Assembly: GCA_024226735.1 (NCBI GenBank)
Contig: JAAELL010000158.1
Location: 1 to 52,758 of the forward strand
DNA length: 52,758 nt
Direction: 5' to 3'
From: a bacterium
Lineage (GTDB): Bacteria > Planctomycetota > UBA1135 > GCA-002686595
Shown: positions 1 through 8,664 of the stretch, in pieces
Numbering within the stretch: position 1 is the stretch's first letter
How the letters are laid out: the number at the start of each line of letters is the position of its first letter
Translations under genes and position numbers: made by a program
Notes under the pieces: generated by a model
Seen by the model: the letters and a program-made list of their open reading frames with translations, nothing else
What the model was told of the DNA's origin: nothing
The model's database searches: none

Positions 1-121
1 CCGCTGCTGCGTTGCGCCTCCTCCGAGACTTGCAGCGAAGTCGCGTCGTCGCTGCGCCTTGCAGCGAACGCGTACGCACCGACCAAAATGCCGCACAAGA
101 GTGACTCACACCACTAGTAGC
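1..121. repeat. Left arm of a 121-bp inverted repeat found at both ends of the window
   Basis: Bases 1-121 are the reverse complement of 52619-52739. I see one mismatch, position 15 against 52725. The end facing the window interior is sharp and begins CTACTAGTGGTGTGAGTC when read outward; past it the two flanks share nothing. The arm contains two copies of an 11-mer (TTCGCTGCAAG, read on the minus strand) 29 bp apart. No transposase is encoded in the part that is visible. It may be the end of a multicopy element at which the contig broke. Confidence 0.9.
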
Positions 122-1529
122 TAGTCCACAGCGTCCAGAGCTGGTTCGGCATCCAGCCCGAAGCTGGAACCGCCGCGGCCGCCGTTGCATCCAGTGCAGC
201 AGCTTGGTTGATCGAGGTCGTCGTGACGACCTTGGGCCCTAGCAGGTCACTCGTCAGATAGCGCGTTTCCTTAATGGTCCCAGGGCGCCAATCGCCCGGC
301 CGGAACTGAAAGAAGTTCGAGTATTCCTCTTGGAACCACTCGAACCCCGCTGTGTCGTAAACCCACCTCTTGAGGGGCAGCGCAATTCCATCTCGGATCG
401 TCACTTCATAGCGCTCGCCCACGAATTCGTAGCCCGTGCCGTCCGTGAAAATGTTCTCGACGACTTGCAGCCCGGAATTCGGATCGACGGAGTCTTCGAA
501 GTTAGCCAGGCTGAAGAGAGAGAGGTCAAAAGGGTCCGCAAGCCAATCGTACACCTCACCGATCTCTAGCAAATAGGCCCACTCGACCCAGATCGGATTG
601 CTGCCATCGAGTAGGTGAATGTTACCTCCTTCGGCAAGCTCCTGGACGTTGCTGAGGTATCTGCCATCATAGGTGGTGGTGTGGACGATGCCCCCACCGT
701 TCGCGTCGTTGTCGTCAGGCGTCACACGCAGGGCCTTGAAGCGGCCATCCGTGGTGACGTCTCCGCGTAGGGTGACGGTGACGTCGGACGTCGGCGGCAA
801 GGGGGGGCTGTCGAAGTGCTGGACGCGGACTTGAGCCGCGAATGCCGCCCCGTCGCACCCTTGCTGCGCGAGGGCGATTTGCCCGATGAGGCCCCCTATC
901 GTTTGGGGATCCCCGTCTTCAGCCGCGTCGAACTCCGACTCGAACGGGTTGAAATGGTTGGCATAGTATCCGTTCCCGTTCGAGGCGTTCTGGTAAGTGT
1001 AGAAGCCGTGCGAGGTCCCTGTCGCCTCGACGGGGTCACCCTCGACGGGGGCTGTACTCACCTGGGTGTTGCAAGGCGAAATATCGGCGCCTTTGTCGTT
1101 CGTCGTGTTTTCTTTCGGCTTGATGCAATTGGTCGCATCCTTCAGGATCTTGGGGACCTTGGCCAGGGTGGCGAGCGCGCCACCGATCGACCCGAAGTCG
1201 AACTGGTCCAGATCGGGGAGGTCGGGACAACCGCCTCCCGAGAAGACGGTCACAGCGACGTCAAACTTGAAAGGGTCACAGTGGACGTTAACCAGGGTGC
1301 CGCTGCACAGATAGAGGTTCTGCTCGGTGACGCGAGTGCTGACAGTACAACTGGCCGGAGTGGAGATGGGTCCGTATGTGATGACGGTGCAGCTCTCGGT
1401 GATCTGGTTCCCGGGTCCACCGTCTTGTGCGATGTCCCTGTTCGTGTCATTGCATGCCCCGGATTGAGCGAGAGCCGGAGAGCCGATCACGGAACACGCG
1501 AGTCCCGTAAGGAATAGAGCTGACTTCAT
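114..1529 (-). CDS. Secreted hypothetical protein, 471 aa
   Basis: I do not recognise this family. The start chosen is the ATG at 1529, because MKSALFLTGLACSVIG followed by ALAQ is a convincing Sec signal peptide; the frame stays open upstream, but that extension is Arg-rich and unlike a protein N-terminus. The mature part is rich in Asp, Thr and Cys pairs early on (residues about 25-130) and then becomes acidic and aromatic, as in extracellular proteins. It lacks the YCGPA...WYRD C-terminal domain seen in other secreted proteins here. The TAG stop at 114-116 lies inside the end repeat, so the last codons come from repeat DNA and the natural C-terminus may have been replaced. Confidence 0.7.
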   Translation of the reverse strand: MKSALFLTGLACSVIGSPALAQSGACNDTNRDIAQDGGPGNQITESCTVITYGPISTPASCTVSTRVTEQNLYLCSGTLVNVHCDPFKFDVAVTVFSGGGCPDLPDLDQFDFGSIGGALATLAKVPKILKDATNCIKPKENTTNDKGADISPCNTQVSTAPVEGDPVEATGTSHGFYTYQNASNGNGYYANHFNPFESEFDAAEDGDPQTIGGLIGQIALAQQGCDGAAFAAQVRVQHFDSPPLPPTSDVTVTLRGDVTTDGRFKALRVTPDDNDANGGGIVHTTTYDGRYLSNVQELAEGGNIHLLDGSNPIWVEWAYLLEIGEVYDWLADPFDLSLFSLANFEDSVDPNSGLQVVENIFTDGTGYEFVGERYEVTIRDGIALPLKRWVYDTAGFEWFQEEYSNFFQFRPGDWRPGTIKETRYLTSDLLGPKVVTTTSINQAAALDATAAAAVPASGWMPNQLWTLWTSY

Positions 1530-1681
1530 TTCTTCGAACCTCTCGTTGTTGCGCGTGAGAGTCCAAATGTGAGAACGAGCGGCCCCCGAGGGGCCACTCG
1601 TCCGCGAGCGAGCCGCGGATCCTAACGGTCGCTTCGTGTGGGTGCAACGACGCTTCGCCCCAACGGACTCCAACCTGCTGA

Positions 1682-2086
1682 TCGCTGCTGGGCAGGGCCT
1701 ACCGGCTCTCATCCTCCTTCTCGGGTCGCACGCCCAGAGACTTCTACTACACCTTCGACGATCTCCTGGAGGTCGAGGCCGGCAGTCGCTACTCAATCAT
1801 CGCCTACCGCCACAATTTCGTACGTATCGAGCTGCTCGGCGTCTCCCTCGAGTCGAGGGCTCTGGCGTCCTACGACGCTTGGTTGGAGGGGGAGAGCGGC
1901 CGTCGGCTCGGGCACTCGGGGCAGCGTCTCCTGCACGATGCGCTGCTTCTGCTGGGCCTCCCGGCAGGTCGGATGCGGGCCGTGGTGGAGATCCCTGGGG
2001 ACCGCCGCCTCTACACCCCGTTCTTTGAACTGGAAGAGGGAGAGTCAATCAGCTCGCTGCGCATCTCAAGAGTCGAGGACCTGTAG
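1682..2086 (+). pseudogene. 5'-truncated fragment of an unknown protein
   Basis: This frame is open from the TGA at 1679 to the TAG at 2084-2086 and reads like real protein, for example RDFYYTFDDLLEVEAGSRY and AVVEIPGDRRLYTPFFELEE, with third-position GC bias. There is no ATG before 1883, and starting there would discard half of the protein-like stretch. I read it as the C-terminal part of a gene whose 5' end is lost. The family is not recognised. It sits beside two dead insertion-sequence genes, which fits a rearranged region. Confidence 0.4.
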
Positions 2087-2238
2087 CCCGACCTGCCCCA
2101 TCGCGAGGCTCCTCGATCGCACGACCCTGGGAGGCTCCCGGTGGGCACCTCTCTCTGCAGCGAGCCGCACCTGGCGGACGTCCAGTCGATCGCGAAGGGT
2201 GCATAGACTCGGCCGAATCCTGATCGCGTCGCGCGGGG

Positions 2239-2430
2239 CTGGTGAACCGGCACCAAGCCGACGTCCTCGAGTATCTCATCGAAGAGAACCGAGTGCTGAA
2301 AGAGCAGCTCGGGGGGAGGCGCTCCGGTTGAACGATGACCAGCGGCGGCGGTTGGCCGCGAGGGCGAACGGATCGGCCGTCGGTTGCTGATGCAGGTCTC
2401 GACGATCGCGGCGTTGGTGCACGAGTCCTA
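2239..2430 (+). pseudogene. Remnant of an integrase-core (rve-type) transposase
   Basis: Around 2242-2320 the plus strand encodes VNRHQADVLEYLIEENRVLK followed by EQLGGRR. After a one-base slip it continues as LRLNDDQRRRLAARA, and after a second slip as RRLLMQVSTIA. This order (EYL.EENR.L.EQLG, then RL..DQRRRLA) is the recognisable N-terminus of a common rve-family IS transposase. At least two frameshifts and the loss of everything downstream, including the catalytic DDE domain, show that it is dead. It lies directly upstream of a second IS remnant. Confidence 0.6.
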
Positions 2431-2494
2431 CGCTCCAGGCGAGCAACCGCCGATGCGCTGGCCATCGTCAACGCACGTCGTGCACGATCTCGGG

Positions 2495-2845
2495 ATGAAG
2501 TCGAGAGTCCATCCCAAGTAGCAAGACGAAGTACCGCGTCTAGAACTGGGCCTCCGACAATCGCGCACTCGTACGTCGAGGAGATGTCACGGTCTGGTTG
2601 TCACCGGAGGCGATCGCCACCTGGGAGCCTGCGGGCGTCGGCAAACGTGGAGGGCAGTTGAAGTACTCCGACCTCGCCATCGAAACCGCGCTGACTCTGC
2701 GCATCCTCTTCAACCTGCCCCTCCGCCAGACCGAGGGCTTTCTGAACTCGATCTTCGGGGTGATGGACGTGGAGCTCTCCGCGCCGGATCACACCACGCT
2801 CTCGCGCCGCGGCCAGCGCCTCGACCTCGCGGCGAAGCAATCCAT
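2495..2845 (+). pseudogene. Decayed IS5-type transposase, N-terminal part
   Basis: The ATG at 2495 opens MKSRVHPK. A one-base insertion follows, then KTKYRV, an in-frame TAG in place of a sense codon, then NWASDNRALVRRGDVTVWLS and a long clean stretch including RGGQLKYSDLAIETALTLR, LPLRQTEGF and PDHTTLSRR. These are hallmark segments of the IS5-group DDE transposase N-terminal domain. Similarity stops near 2845, before the catalytic Asp and Glu residues. Frameshift, stop and truncation together make it non-functional. From 2846 to 3040 I see nothing coding that I can support. Confidence 0.75.
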
Positions 2846-3040
2846 CTGTCTTCATGCATGCGATCGCTTCGATCGACGAGGAAGGCCTCGCCCGCGGCCC
2901 AAGGGCCCACGCACCTGTTCCCGTCGTCCATGACTTCCCATAGACGCACTGGCCGGGTTTCGCTCAACCTCGCAATTACCGAAGGTCTCGCTGCGCTCGA
3001 GTCCCGCAATCGCCTATCAGTTAACAGGCCGCAGTCGCGC

Positions 3041-6000
3041 TCAGTGAAAATCCCGGCTCCGGAACGACCCCTCCTCCACCCGATCCAAACTCTCGATCTT
3101 CGTCGTGAACAAATGCACGACCTCCCCCGACCGCTCGACGCGCCCATGCGCGAGCACCGTCGACGCATGCCGCGCCGCCGATCGGTACTTCTCGAACACC
3201 TCGGGCCGAATGATCAAGTTCGAGATCCCCGTCTCGTCCTCGAGCGTCATGAAGATGATCCCCTTCGCCGTTCCCGGTCGTTGCCGGACCAGGACGATTC
3301 CCGCGGCGCTGGCGGAGCGCCCGTTGGGATACAGCTCCGCGTCGCGCAGCTCGGCCGCGGTCGCGACGCCCAGCGCGTCGAGGTCCGAACGCACGAACGA
3401 CACCGGATGCGCCTTCAGCGAAAGGCGCGTTGACGCGTAGTCGTGCAGGACGCGTTTGAAGGCGGTCACCTCCGGTAGGCGCGGTTCCGGGGCGGGCGGC
3501 TCGCTAGCGGGCGTCGACCAGAGATCGGTCGTGTCGCCGTCGCGCAATCCGCGCACGGCCCACAAGGCCTTCTGTCGGTCGAGCCCCATCGACGTGAACG
3601 CGTCCGCGTAGGCGAGCGCCCGCAACGTCGCGACCCGCGCTCCACTCGCGCGTCGCAGGGACTCGACGTCGCCGAAGGGACCGCCAGTATTCGCGATCGC
3701 CTCGGCCTCTTCCTGGCGCAGGCCCTTCACCAGGCGCATGCCCAGGCGTAGGGCCGGCGCGCCGTCTGGGCGGCGCTCGAGTGTGCAGTCCCAGGCACTC
3801 GCGTTGACATCGACCGGGCGCACCTCGACGCCGTGGTCCTTCGCGTCGCGCACGAGCTGGGCCGGGGCGTAGAAGCCCATCGGCTGGCTGTTGATCAGGG
3901 CCGCCGCGAAGGCCGCGGGGTGGTGATGCTTCAGCCATGCCGACACGTACACGATCAACGCGAAGCTCGCCGCGTGCGATTCGGGGAAGCCGTACTCGCC
4001 GAAACCCATGATCTGATCGCCCAGGCGCTTGGCGAAGTCGACGGTGTAGCCGCGTTCGATCATTCCGCTGTGCAGCTTCGCGCACAGCGCCTCGAGTCGG
4101 TCGCTCTTGCGCTTCCATGCGGCCATCGCGCGCCGCAGCTCGTCGGCTTGGCCGGCGGTGAAGCCGGCGGCGACGATCGCGAGCGCCATCGCTTGCTCCT
4201 GGAAGAGGGGCACGCCGAGGGTCTTCGCCAGGACCTCGCGCACGTCTTCGCTCGGGAACTCGACGGGCTCCTCGCCGTTTCGGCGGCGCAGGTAAGGGTG
4301 GACCATGTCGCCCTGGATCGGGCCCGGGCGGACGATCGCGACCTCGATGACCAGGTCGTAGAACTCGCGCGGACGCAGGCGCGGGAGCATCGACATCTGC
4401 GCGCGTGACTCGATCTGGAAGACGCCGACCGTGTCGGCGGCGCAGATCATGTCGTACACGGCCGGGTCCTCGGGGGGGATCGCCGTGATGTCGAGCGGTG
4501 AGCCCGTGTGCTCGCCGGCGAGCGCGAGCGCCTTGCGCACGGCCGTCAACATCCCGAGCCCGAGCACGTCGACCTTCAACATGCCCATCGCGTCGATGTC
4601 GTCCTTGTCCCACTCGATCACCGTGCGGTCCTCCATCGCCGCGTTCTCGATCGGGACGAGCTCGCACAAGGGACCGCGCGTGATCACGAAGCCGCCGACG
4701 TGCTGGGACAGGTGCCGCGGGAAGCCGAGGATCTCGTCCACGAGCTGCACGTAGCGGATCACCATCGGCTCCTTCGGATCCAGGCCGAGGGCGCGGACAC
4801 GCTCGGTGTCGATGCCCTCGTGCCACCAGTCGAGGTCCTTGGCGAACCGATCGACACAGTCGAGTGAGAAGCCGAGCGCTTTGCCGACGTCGCGGATGGC
4901 GCTCTTGGCGCGGTACGAGATCACCTCGGCCGTCAATGCGGCGCGCTCGCGGCCGTACTTGGCGTAGATGTACTGGATCACCTCCTCGCGCCGCTCGTGC
5001 TCGAAGTCGACGTCGATGTCGGGCGGCTCGTCGCGCTCCTTGCTGACGAAACGCTCGAACAACATATCGATCCGCTCGGGATCGACCGCCGTCACGCCCA
5101 GGCAGTAGCACACCGCCGAGTTGGCCGCCGCTCCGCGCCCCTGGCACAGGATGCCGCGCGAGCGCGCGAACGCGACGAGATCGTGCACGGTCAAGAAATA
5201 GGGCGCGTAATCGAGTTCGGCGATCAGCCGGAACTCGTGGTCGAGCTTGGCACGCACCTTGGTCGGGACGCCGCTGGGGTAGTGCTCGGCGGCTCCGCGT
5301 TCGGTGATCTCGATCAGATGCCGCATCGGGCTGCAACCCGCGGGGCAGATCTCGTCCGGGTACTGATAGGTGAGCTGGTCCAGGTGAAAGCCCTCCGCGC
5401 GCTCGGCAAGCTCGATCGTGCGCGCGAGCGCATGCGGGCGATCCGCGTGCAGGCGCGCCAGCTCGCGCGGCGGCTTGAGGTAGCGCTCGCCGTTGGGGAA
5501 CAGGGCGTGACCGGCCTCGTCGATCGTGCAGCCCCTGCGGATGCACACCAGAACGTCCTGCAGGCGGCGCCGCTCGGGCACGTGGTAGTGGACGTCGTTC
5601 GTGGCGACCAGTGGGATGCCCGCGCGCTCGCCGACGCGCGCGATGCGCGTGAGGAATCCGCGGTCGTCCGGACCGTACAGCCTAGGTGCGGCGAGGGACA
5701 GCCGGTCCGAGTCGAACGCGTCCTTCAGCTCCCGCGCGAACACGAGGTAGTCCGAGTCGATGCCGTCCGGCTCGCCGCTCGCACACCGCGGCAACACGAT
5801 CGCGAGCAGGCCGTCCGCGTACTCGCGCAGATCGTCGAGTGCGAGGTGGCACTCGCCCTTGGGCGCGCGCCGCTTGCCGACGGTCAACAGCCGGCTGAGC
5901 CGGGCGTAGCTCGCGCGGTCGGTCGGGTACACCAGCACCGAGCGTTCGCAGGCGAGTGCGATGCGGCAGCCGACGGCGAGCTGGATGCCCGCCTCCTCGG

Positions 6001-6247
6001 CGGCGACCTTGGCCCGCACGATGCCGGCGAGCGTGTTCGTGTCGGTGATCGCAATCGCGCGGTAGCCGAGCTCCGCGGCGCGGCGGACGAGCTCCTCGGG
6101 CTGGCTCGCTCCGGTCAGGAAAGTGAAGTTCGAGGTGACCTGGAGCTCGGCGTAGGCGACGGCCGCACGTCGCGGCGGAACAGGATCACGCGGGACCGTG
6201 TCGTGCGCCGGGTGCGGGCTGAGCTTGGGGAACGGGGCCTCGGGCAT
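3041..6247 (-). CDS. dnaE2: Error-prone DNA polymerase III alpha subunit DnaE2/ImuC
   Basis: At 1068 aa this is the usual length for DnaE2. It has an N-terminal PHP domain (TSNFTFLTGAS near residue 40, then GYRAIAITDTNTLAG), the C-family polymerase core with PDIDVDF near residue 408 carrying catalytic aspartates, the region ending FGEYGFPESHAASFAL, and a C-terminal OB-type segment (GIIFMTLEDETGISNLIIRP). It performs translesion synthesis past damaged bases, working with ImuB and the beta clamp. The ATG at 6247 lies 3 bp after the imuB stop, so it is the last gene of an imuA-imuB-dnaE2 operon. In other bacteria this cassette is LexA-controlled; I found no LexA box I would defend. The reading frame is intact. 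Confidence 0.95.
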   Translation of the reverse strand: MPEAPFPKLSPHPAHDTVPRDPVPPRRAAVAYAELQVTSNFTFLTGASQPEELVRRAAELGYRAIAITDTNTLAGIVRAKVAAEEAGIQLAVGCRIALACERSVLVYPTDRASYARLSRLLTVGKRRAPKGECHLALDDLREYADGLLAIVLPRCASGEPDGIDSDYLVFARELKDAFDSDRLSLAAPRLYGPDDRGFLTRIARVGERAGIPLVATNDVHYHVPERRRLQDVLVCIRRGCTIDEAGHALFPNGERYLKPPRELARLHADRPHALARTIELAERAEGFHLDQLTYQYPDEICPAGCSPMRHLIEITERGAAEHYPSGVPTKVRAKLDHEFRLIAELDYAPYFLTVHDLVAFARSRGILCQGRGAAANSAVCYCLGVTAVDPERIDMLFERFVSKERDEPPDIDVDFEHERREEVIQYIYAKYGRERAALTAEVISYRAKSAIRDVGKALGFSLDCVDRFAKDLDWWHEGIDTERVRALGLDPKEPMVIRYVQLVDEILGFPRHLSQHVGGFVITRGPLCELVPIENAAMEDRTVIEWDKDDIDAMGMLKVDVLGLGMLTAVRKALALAGEHTGSPLDITAIPPEDPAVYDMICAADTVGVFQIESRAQMSMLPRLRPREFYDLVIEVAIVRPGPIQGDMVHPYLRRRNGEEPVEFPSEDVREVLAKTLGVPLFQEQAMALAIVAAGFTAGQADELRRAMAAWKRKSDRLEALCAKLHSGMIERGYTVDFAKRLGDQIMGFGEYGFPESHAASFALIVYVSAWLKHHHPAAFAAALINSQPMGFYAPAQLVRDAKDHGVEVRPVDVNASAWDCTLERRPDGAPALRLGMRLVKGLRQEEAEAIANTGGPFGDVESLRRASGARVATLRALAYADAFTSMGLDRQKALWAVRGLRDGDTTDLWSTPASEPPAPEPRLPEVTAFKRVLHDYASTRLSLKAHPVSFVRSDLDALGVATAAELRDAELYPNGRSASAAGIVLVRQRPGTAKGIIFMTLEDETGISNLIIRPEVFEKYRSAARHASTVLAHGRVERSGEVVHLFTTKIESLDRVEEGSFRSRDFH

Positions 6248-6250
6248 CGC

Positions 6251-7765
6251 TCACGTCCATTCCCCGTGGGCGAACCAGCGACCGTCCGCGGTCAGGAGCA
6301 ACCACAGCCAGCGCCCGTCTCCGTCGAGCACGCGGTAGTAGTCGCGCGCCTCGTGCTTGCCCTTCTTCCACCACGGCGGACGCACGCGTTCGGGTCCGAA
6401 GTAGGCGCGCACGTCCCGCAGTCCGCCGCGCCATGCGATGCGCGCGGGCGCGCCGTCCGCCGTTTCGACGCGGACCCGCGGCGGCGTGTCGAACAGACGC
6501 GTCGGCCGTAGGGGAGGCAGCGGCACCGACTCTCCCTCCGCGCGTCGTTTCGCATCGAGAATCGGCGTGGCGCGGTGAGCGGATTCGGGGGCGTGCGTGT
6601 CGATGCATTCCATGGCGAGCACTTTCTGTCTTCCTAGACGGAGCACGAGGTTGTCGACGAGCCGGCCGAGCTCGGCGTCGAAGCCCTCCCTGCGTCGTGG
6701 GTTGCTGGGCCGTTGGTCCGTGCCCCACGCGCTCACCTGCTGCTGGTCCGCGGGGCCTGCGTCGGGGACGGCGAGCGAGACGCGTTCGGCGCCGAAACCG
6801 AGCTGGATGCGCTCGAGGCGCGGGGCGAGCAGCGAGAGTAGGTGCGCGTACGACGGGCTCGGACGGCTGAGGAGGATCGACGCGCGGGCGTCCTCGGCCT
6901 CGGCGCAAGTGAGCTCCAGCTCGAGGCGCCGCGCTCCGAGGCGGCGCGCGTCCAGATCCTTGGTGAGCGTGCGCAGGAGCGACTCGACGGTGTGCTGGAC
7001 GACCTCGAGCCCGACCGGGGCTTCGAACGCGTGGCTCGCTCGCAGGGGCGGCAGCACGCGTTCCACCAGCACCGGTTCGAACGCGCGCCCGAGCGCCTGG
7101 TCGAGCCGTTCGAGCAGCTCACCACGGAAGCGGGCCGGCAGCCCCGATCGCGGCAGGTCGAGCACCTCCTGGATCGTCTCGATCTCGAGCTCGCCCAGGC
7201 CGGCGGCGGTCTCGGCTTCGATTCGCAGCGCCACGACGGGTAAGGGACCGAGGGCGCGTCGTTCGTCTCCGGTCGGGACGCACGGGACGCCCGGTGGACC
7301 GTGACGGGCGAGCGCCCACGCGCAGCCGATCGTGCCAGCGACCGCGACGCGCACCCCGAAGCCGCGCCCTTCGAAAGCGTGAGCGACCTCCCGCGCGAGG
7401 CGCGCTTCCTCGCCGAAGAGGCGGCGGGTTCCCGTGACGTCGAACAAGAGCCCGCCCGGTCCCTCGACTGCAATCGTGGGGGAGAAGCGCGACGCCCAAG
7501 GGACGAGGGCGGCGAGCGCGAGCGCATCCCCCTCGGGGTCGAACGGCTCGATCACCGGCTCGCACTCCACGAGCAACGCGCGAGCGTGCGCGACAGTCAT
7601 CGCGCTCCGCGCGCCGGCGGCGCGCGCCCTTTCGCAGCACGCGCCGATGCGCTGGGTGCCGCGCGTCTCCTCGACGAGCAGGATCGGCGCCGCCCTGCCA
7701 CCGGCGCTCTGGCGGACACGATCGACGGCGAAGGTCGGAAGGTGAACGGCTAGGATGCGGTGCAC
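6251..7765 (-). CDS. imuB: ImuB, catalytically atypical Y-family polymerase-like protein
   Basis: This 504-aa DinB-like protein acts as a clamp-binding adaptor in the ImuA-ImuB-DnaE2 mutasome. Recognisable blocks are LAVHLPTFAVDR at the N-terminus, AVEGPGGLLFDVTGTRRLFG, the fingers/thumb region with LPRSGLPARFRGELLERLDQ, and the characteristic ImuB tail WWKKGKHEARDYYRV ending LLLTADGRWFAHGEW. I place the start at the GTG at 7765 (VHRILAVHLP), which overlaps the imuA stop by 16 bp. A longer open frame runs upstream but only as the antisense-like shadow of imuA. ImuB proteins usually lack the acidic catalytic residues of true Y-family polymerases; nothing here suggests otherwise. Confidence 0.92.
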   Translation of the reverse strand: MHRILAVHLPTFAVDRVRQSAGGRAAPILLVEETRGTQRIGACCERARAAGARSAMTVAHARALLVECEPVIEPFDPEGDALALAALVPWASRFSPTIAVEGPGGLLFDVTGTRRLFGEEARLAREVAHAFEGRGFGVRVAVAGTIGCAWALARHGPPGVPCVPTGDERRALGPLPVVALRIEAETAAGLGELEIETIQEVLDLPRSGLPARFRGELLERLDQALGRAFEPVLVERVLPPLRASHAFEAPVGLEVVQHTVESLLRTLTKDLDARRLGARRLELELTCAEAEDARASILLSRPSPSYAHLLSLLAPRLERIQLGFGAERVSLAVPDAGPADQQQVSAWGTDQRPSNPRRREGFDAELGRLVDNLVLRLGRQKVLAMECIDTHAPESAHRATPILDAKRRAEGESVPLPPLRPTRLFDTPPRVRVETADGAPARIAWRGGLRDVRAYFGPERVRPPWWKKGKHEARDYYRVLDGDGRWLWLLLTADGRWFAHGEWT

Positions 7766-8454
7766 GACACGACGCTCTTGCAGCGCTGGATGCGCAACGT
7801 CCACCCGGGGAGGGATCCAGAAGGCAAGCGGGTTACGATGCAGCGCGTCGCGGCCGCGGAGAGCGCGCGCGCCTCTGCCGGTGGGCGCGCGATCCAGGCG
7901 ATTCCGCCACCGGCTTCCGCGGCGAGCTGCAGCCGTCGCGTCGCCGCGAGGTCGAGCCCGCTGCCGTCGCCGATCACGGCACGGACCGAGTGGCAACGCA
8001 GCGCGGAGTCGATCGCCCACAGCCGCTCCGATGCGCGCGAGACGTCGAGGAAGATCGAGCGCTCGAGCAGCGCAGGACGAGGTTCGTGTCCAGCCCGGGT
8101 GCGAGTCAGCTCGAGACCGTCGCGTGTCTCGCGCACCTCGAAGCCTGGGCCCAACGTCGGCGGGTAGGGCCAGACGGCCCGCCCGACCCAGACGGCGTGA
8201 CCCGCCGAGGAGGCCAGCGACCTGCGGGCGAGGTGGGTGAGGACCGCGAGCGGCGGGCTCCAATCGGCTCCGCGCCCCTCGACGCCGATCCACTCGTGGA
8301 TTGCTCCGCGGGCGAGGCCGCCCGAGGCCGCGTCGAAGTCGGTCCAACCGGTGGTGATCGGGGCGGCCTCGCGCGGGCGGCTGCCGGCCATGATGCGGCG
8401 GATCCGGCGTTGGAGGAGGCGGACTGCTTGGGTGGAGGAGCGAGGGGAGGGCAC
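7750..8454 (-). CDS. imuA: ImuA, RecA-like mutasome protein
   Basis: A 234-aa SulA/RecA-related protein, first gene of the mutagenesis cassette. The N-terminal block ITTGWTDFDAASGGLARGAI followed by HEWIG is the ImuA signature, followed by a RecA-fold core (HAVWVGRAVWPYPPTLGPG, ALLERSIFLDVSRASERLWA) and a basic C-terminus (LPGWTLRIQRCKS). I chose the GTG at 8454 because it keeps the basic helix QAVRLLQRRIRRI in front of the core. The ATG at 8389-8391 is a shorter alternative, and no clear Shine-Dalgarno decides between them. In other bacteria ImuA binds RecA and is needed for damage-induced mutagenesis with ImuB and DnaE2. Confidence 0.88.
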   Translation of the reverse strand: MPSPRSSTQAVRLLQRRIRRIMAGSRPREAAPITTGWTDFDAASGGLARGAIHEWIGVEGRGADWSPPLAVLTHLARRSLASSAGHAVWVGRAVWPYPPTLGPGFEVRETRDGLELTRTRAGHEPRPALLERSIFLDVSRASERLWAIDSALRCHSVRAVIGDGSGLDLAATRRLQLAAEAGGGIAWIARPPAEARALSAAATRCIVTRLPSGSLPGWTLRIQRCKSVVSCTAS

Positions 8455-8664
8455 ATGGATAGGGTAGGGTTTTGTTAGGGGTGCGGTAGGCACAAGATCT
8501 TGGGGGGGCGTGAGTGATTGCCCGCAATGGGGTGTGTTTGGATCGGCCGACGCAGGCGAGCCGAGGAGCGAATCGTCAGGACAGTTCGAGGCGCCAGCTG
8601 GGCCGATCGGTCGCGTAGGATCTGGCTCCGCTTCCAACTACCGAAAGCAACCCGAAGCCTCACC

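Noticed and set aside
1..121. Integron attC site or composite transposon end
   Set aside because: No GTTRRRY-type core sites, no integrase and no transposase in the visible arm; a general multicopy repeat is the safer call.
2846..3040. Small open frames between the IS5 remnant and dnaE2
   Set aside because: Low protein-like quality, no start signals and no similarity I can name.
4997..6511. Long plus-strand open frame opposite dnaE2/imuB
   Set aside because: It is antisense to well-supported genes, has Arg/Val/Ala-biased composition typical of GC-rich shadow frames, and contains no recognisable domain.
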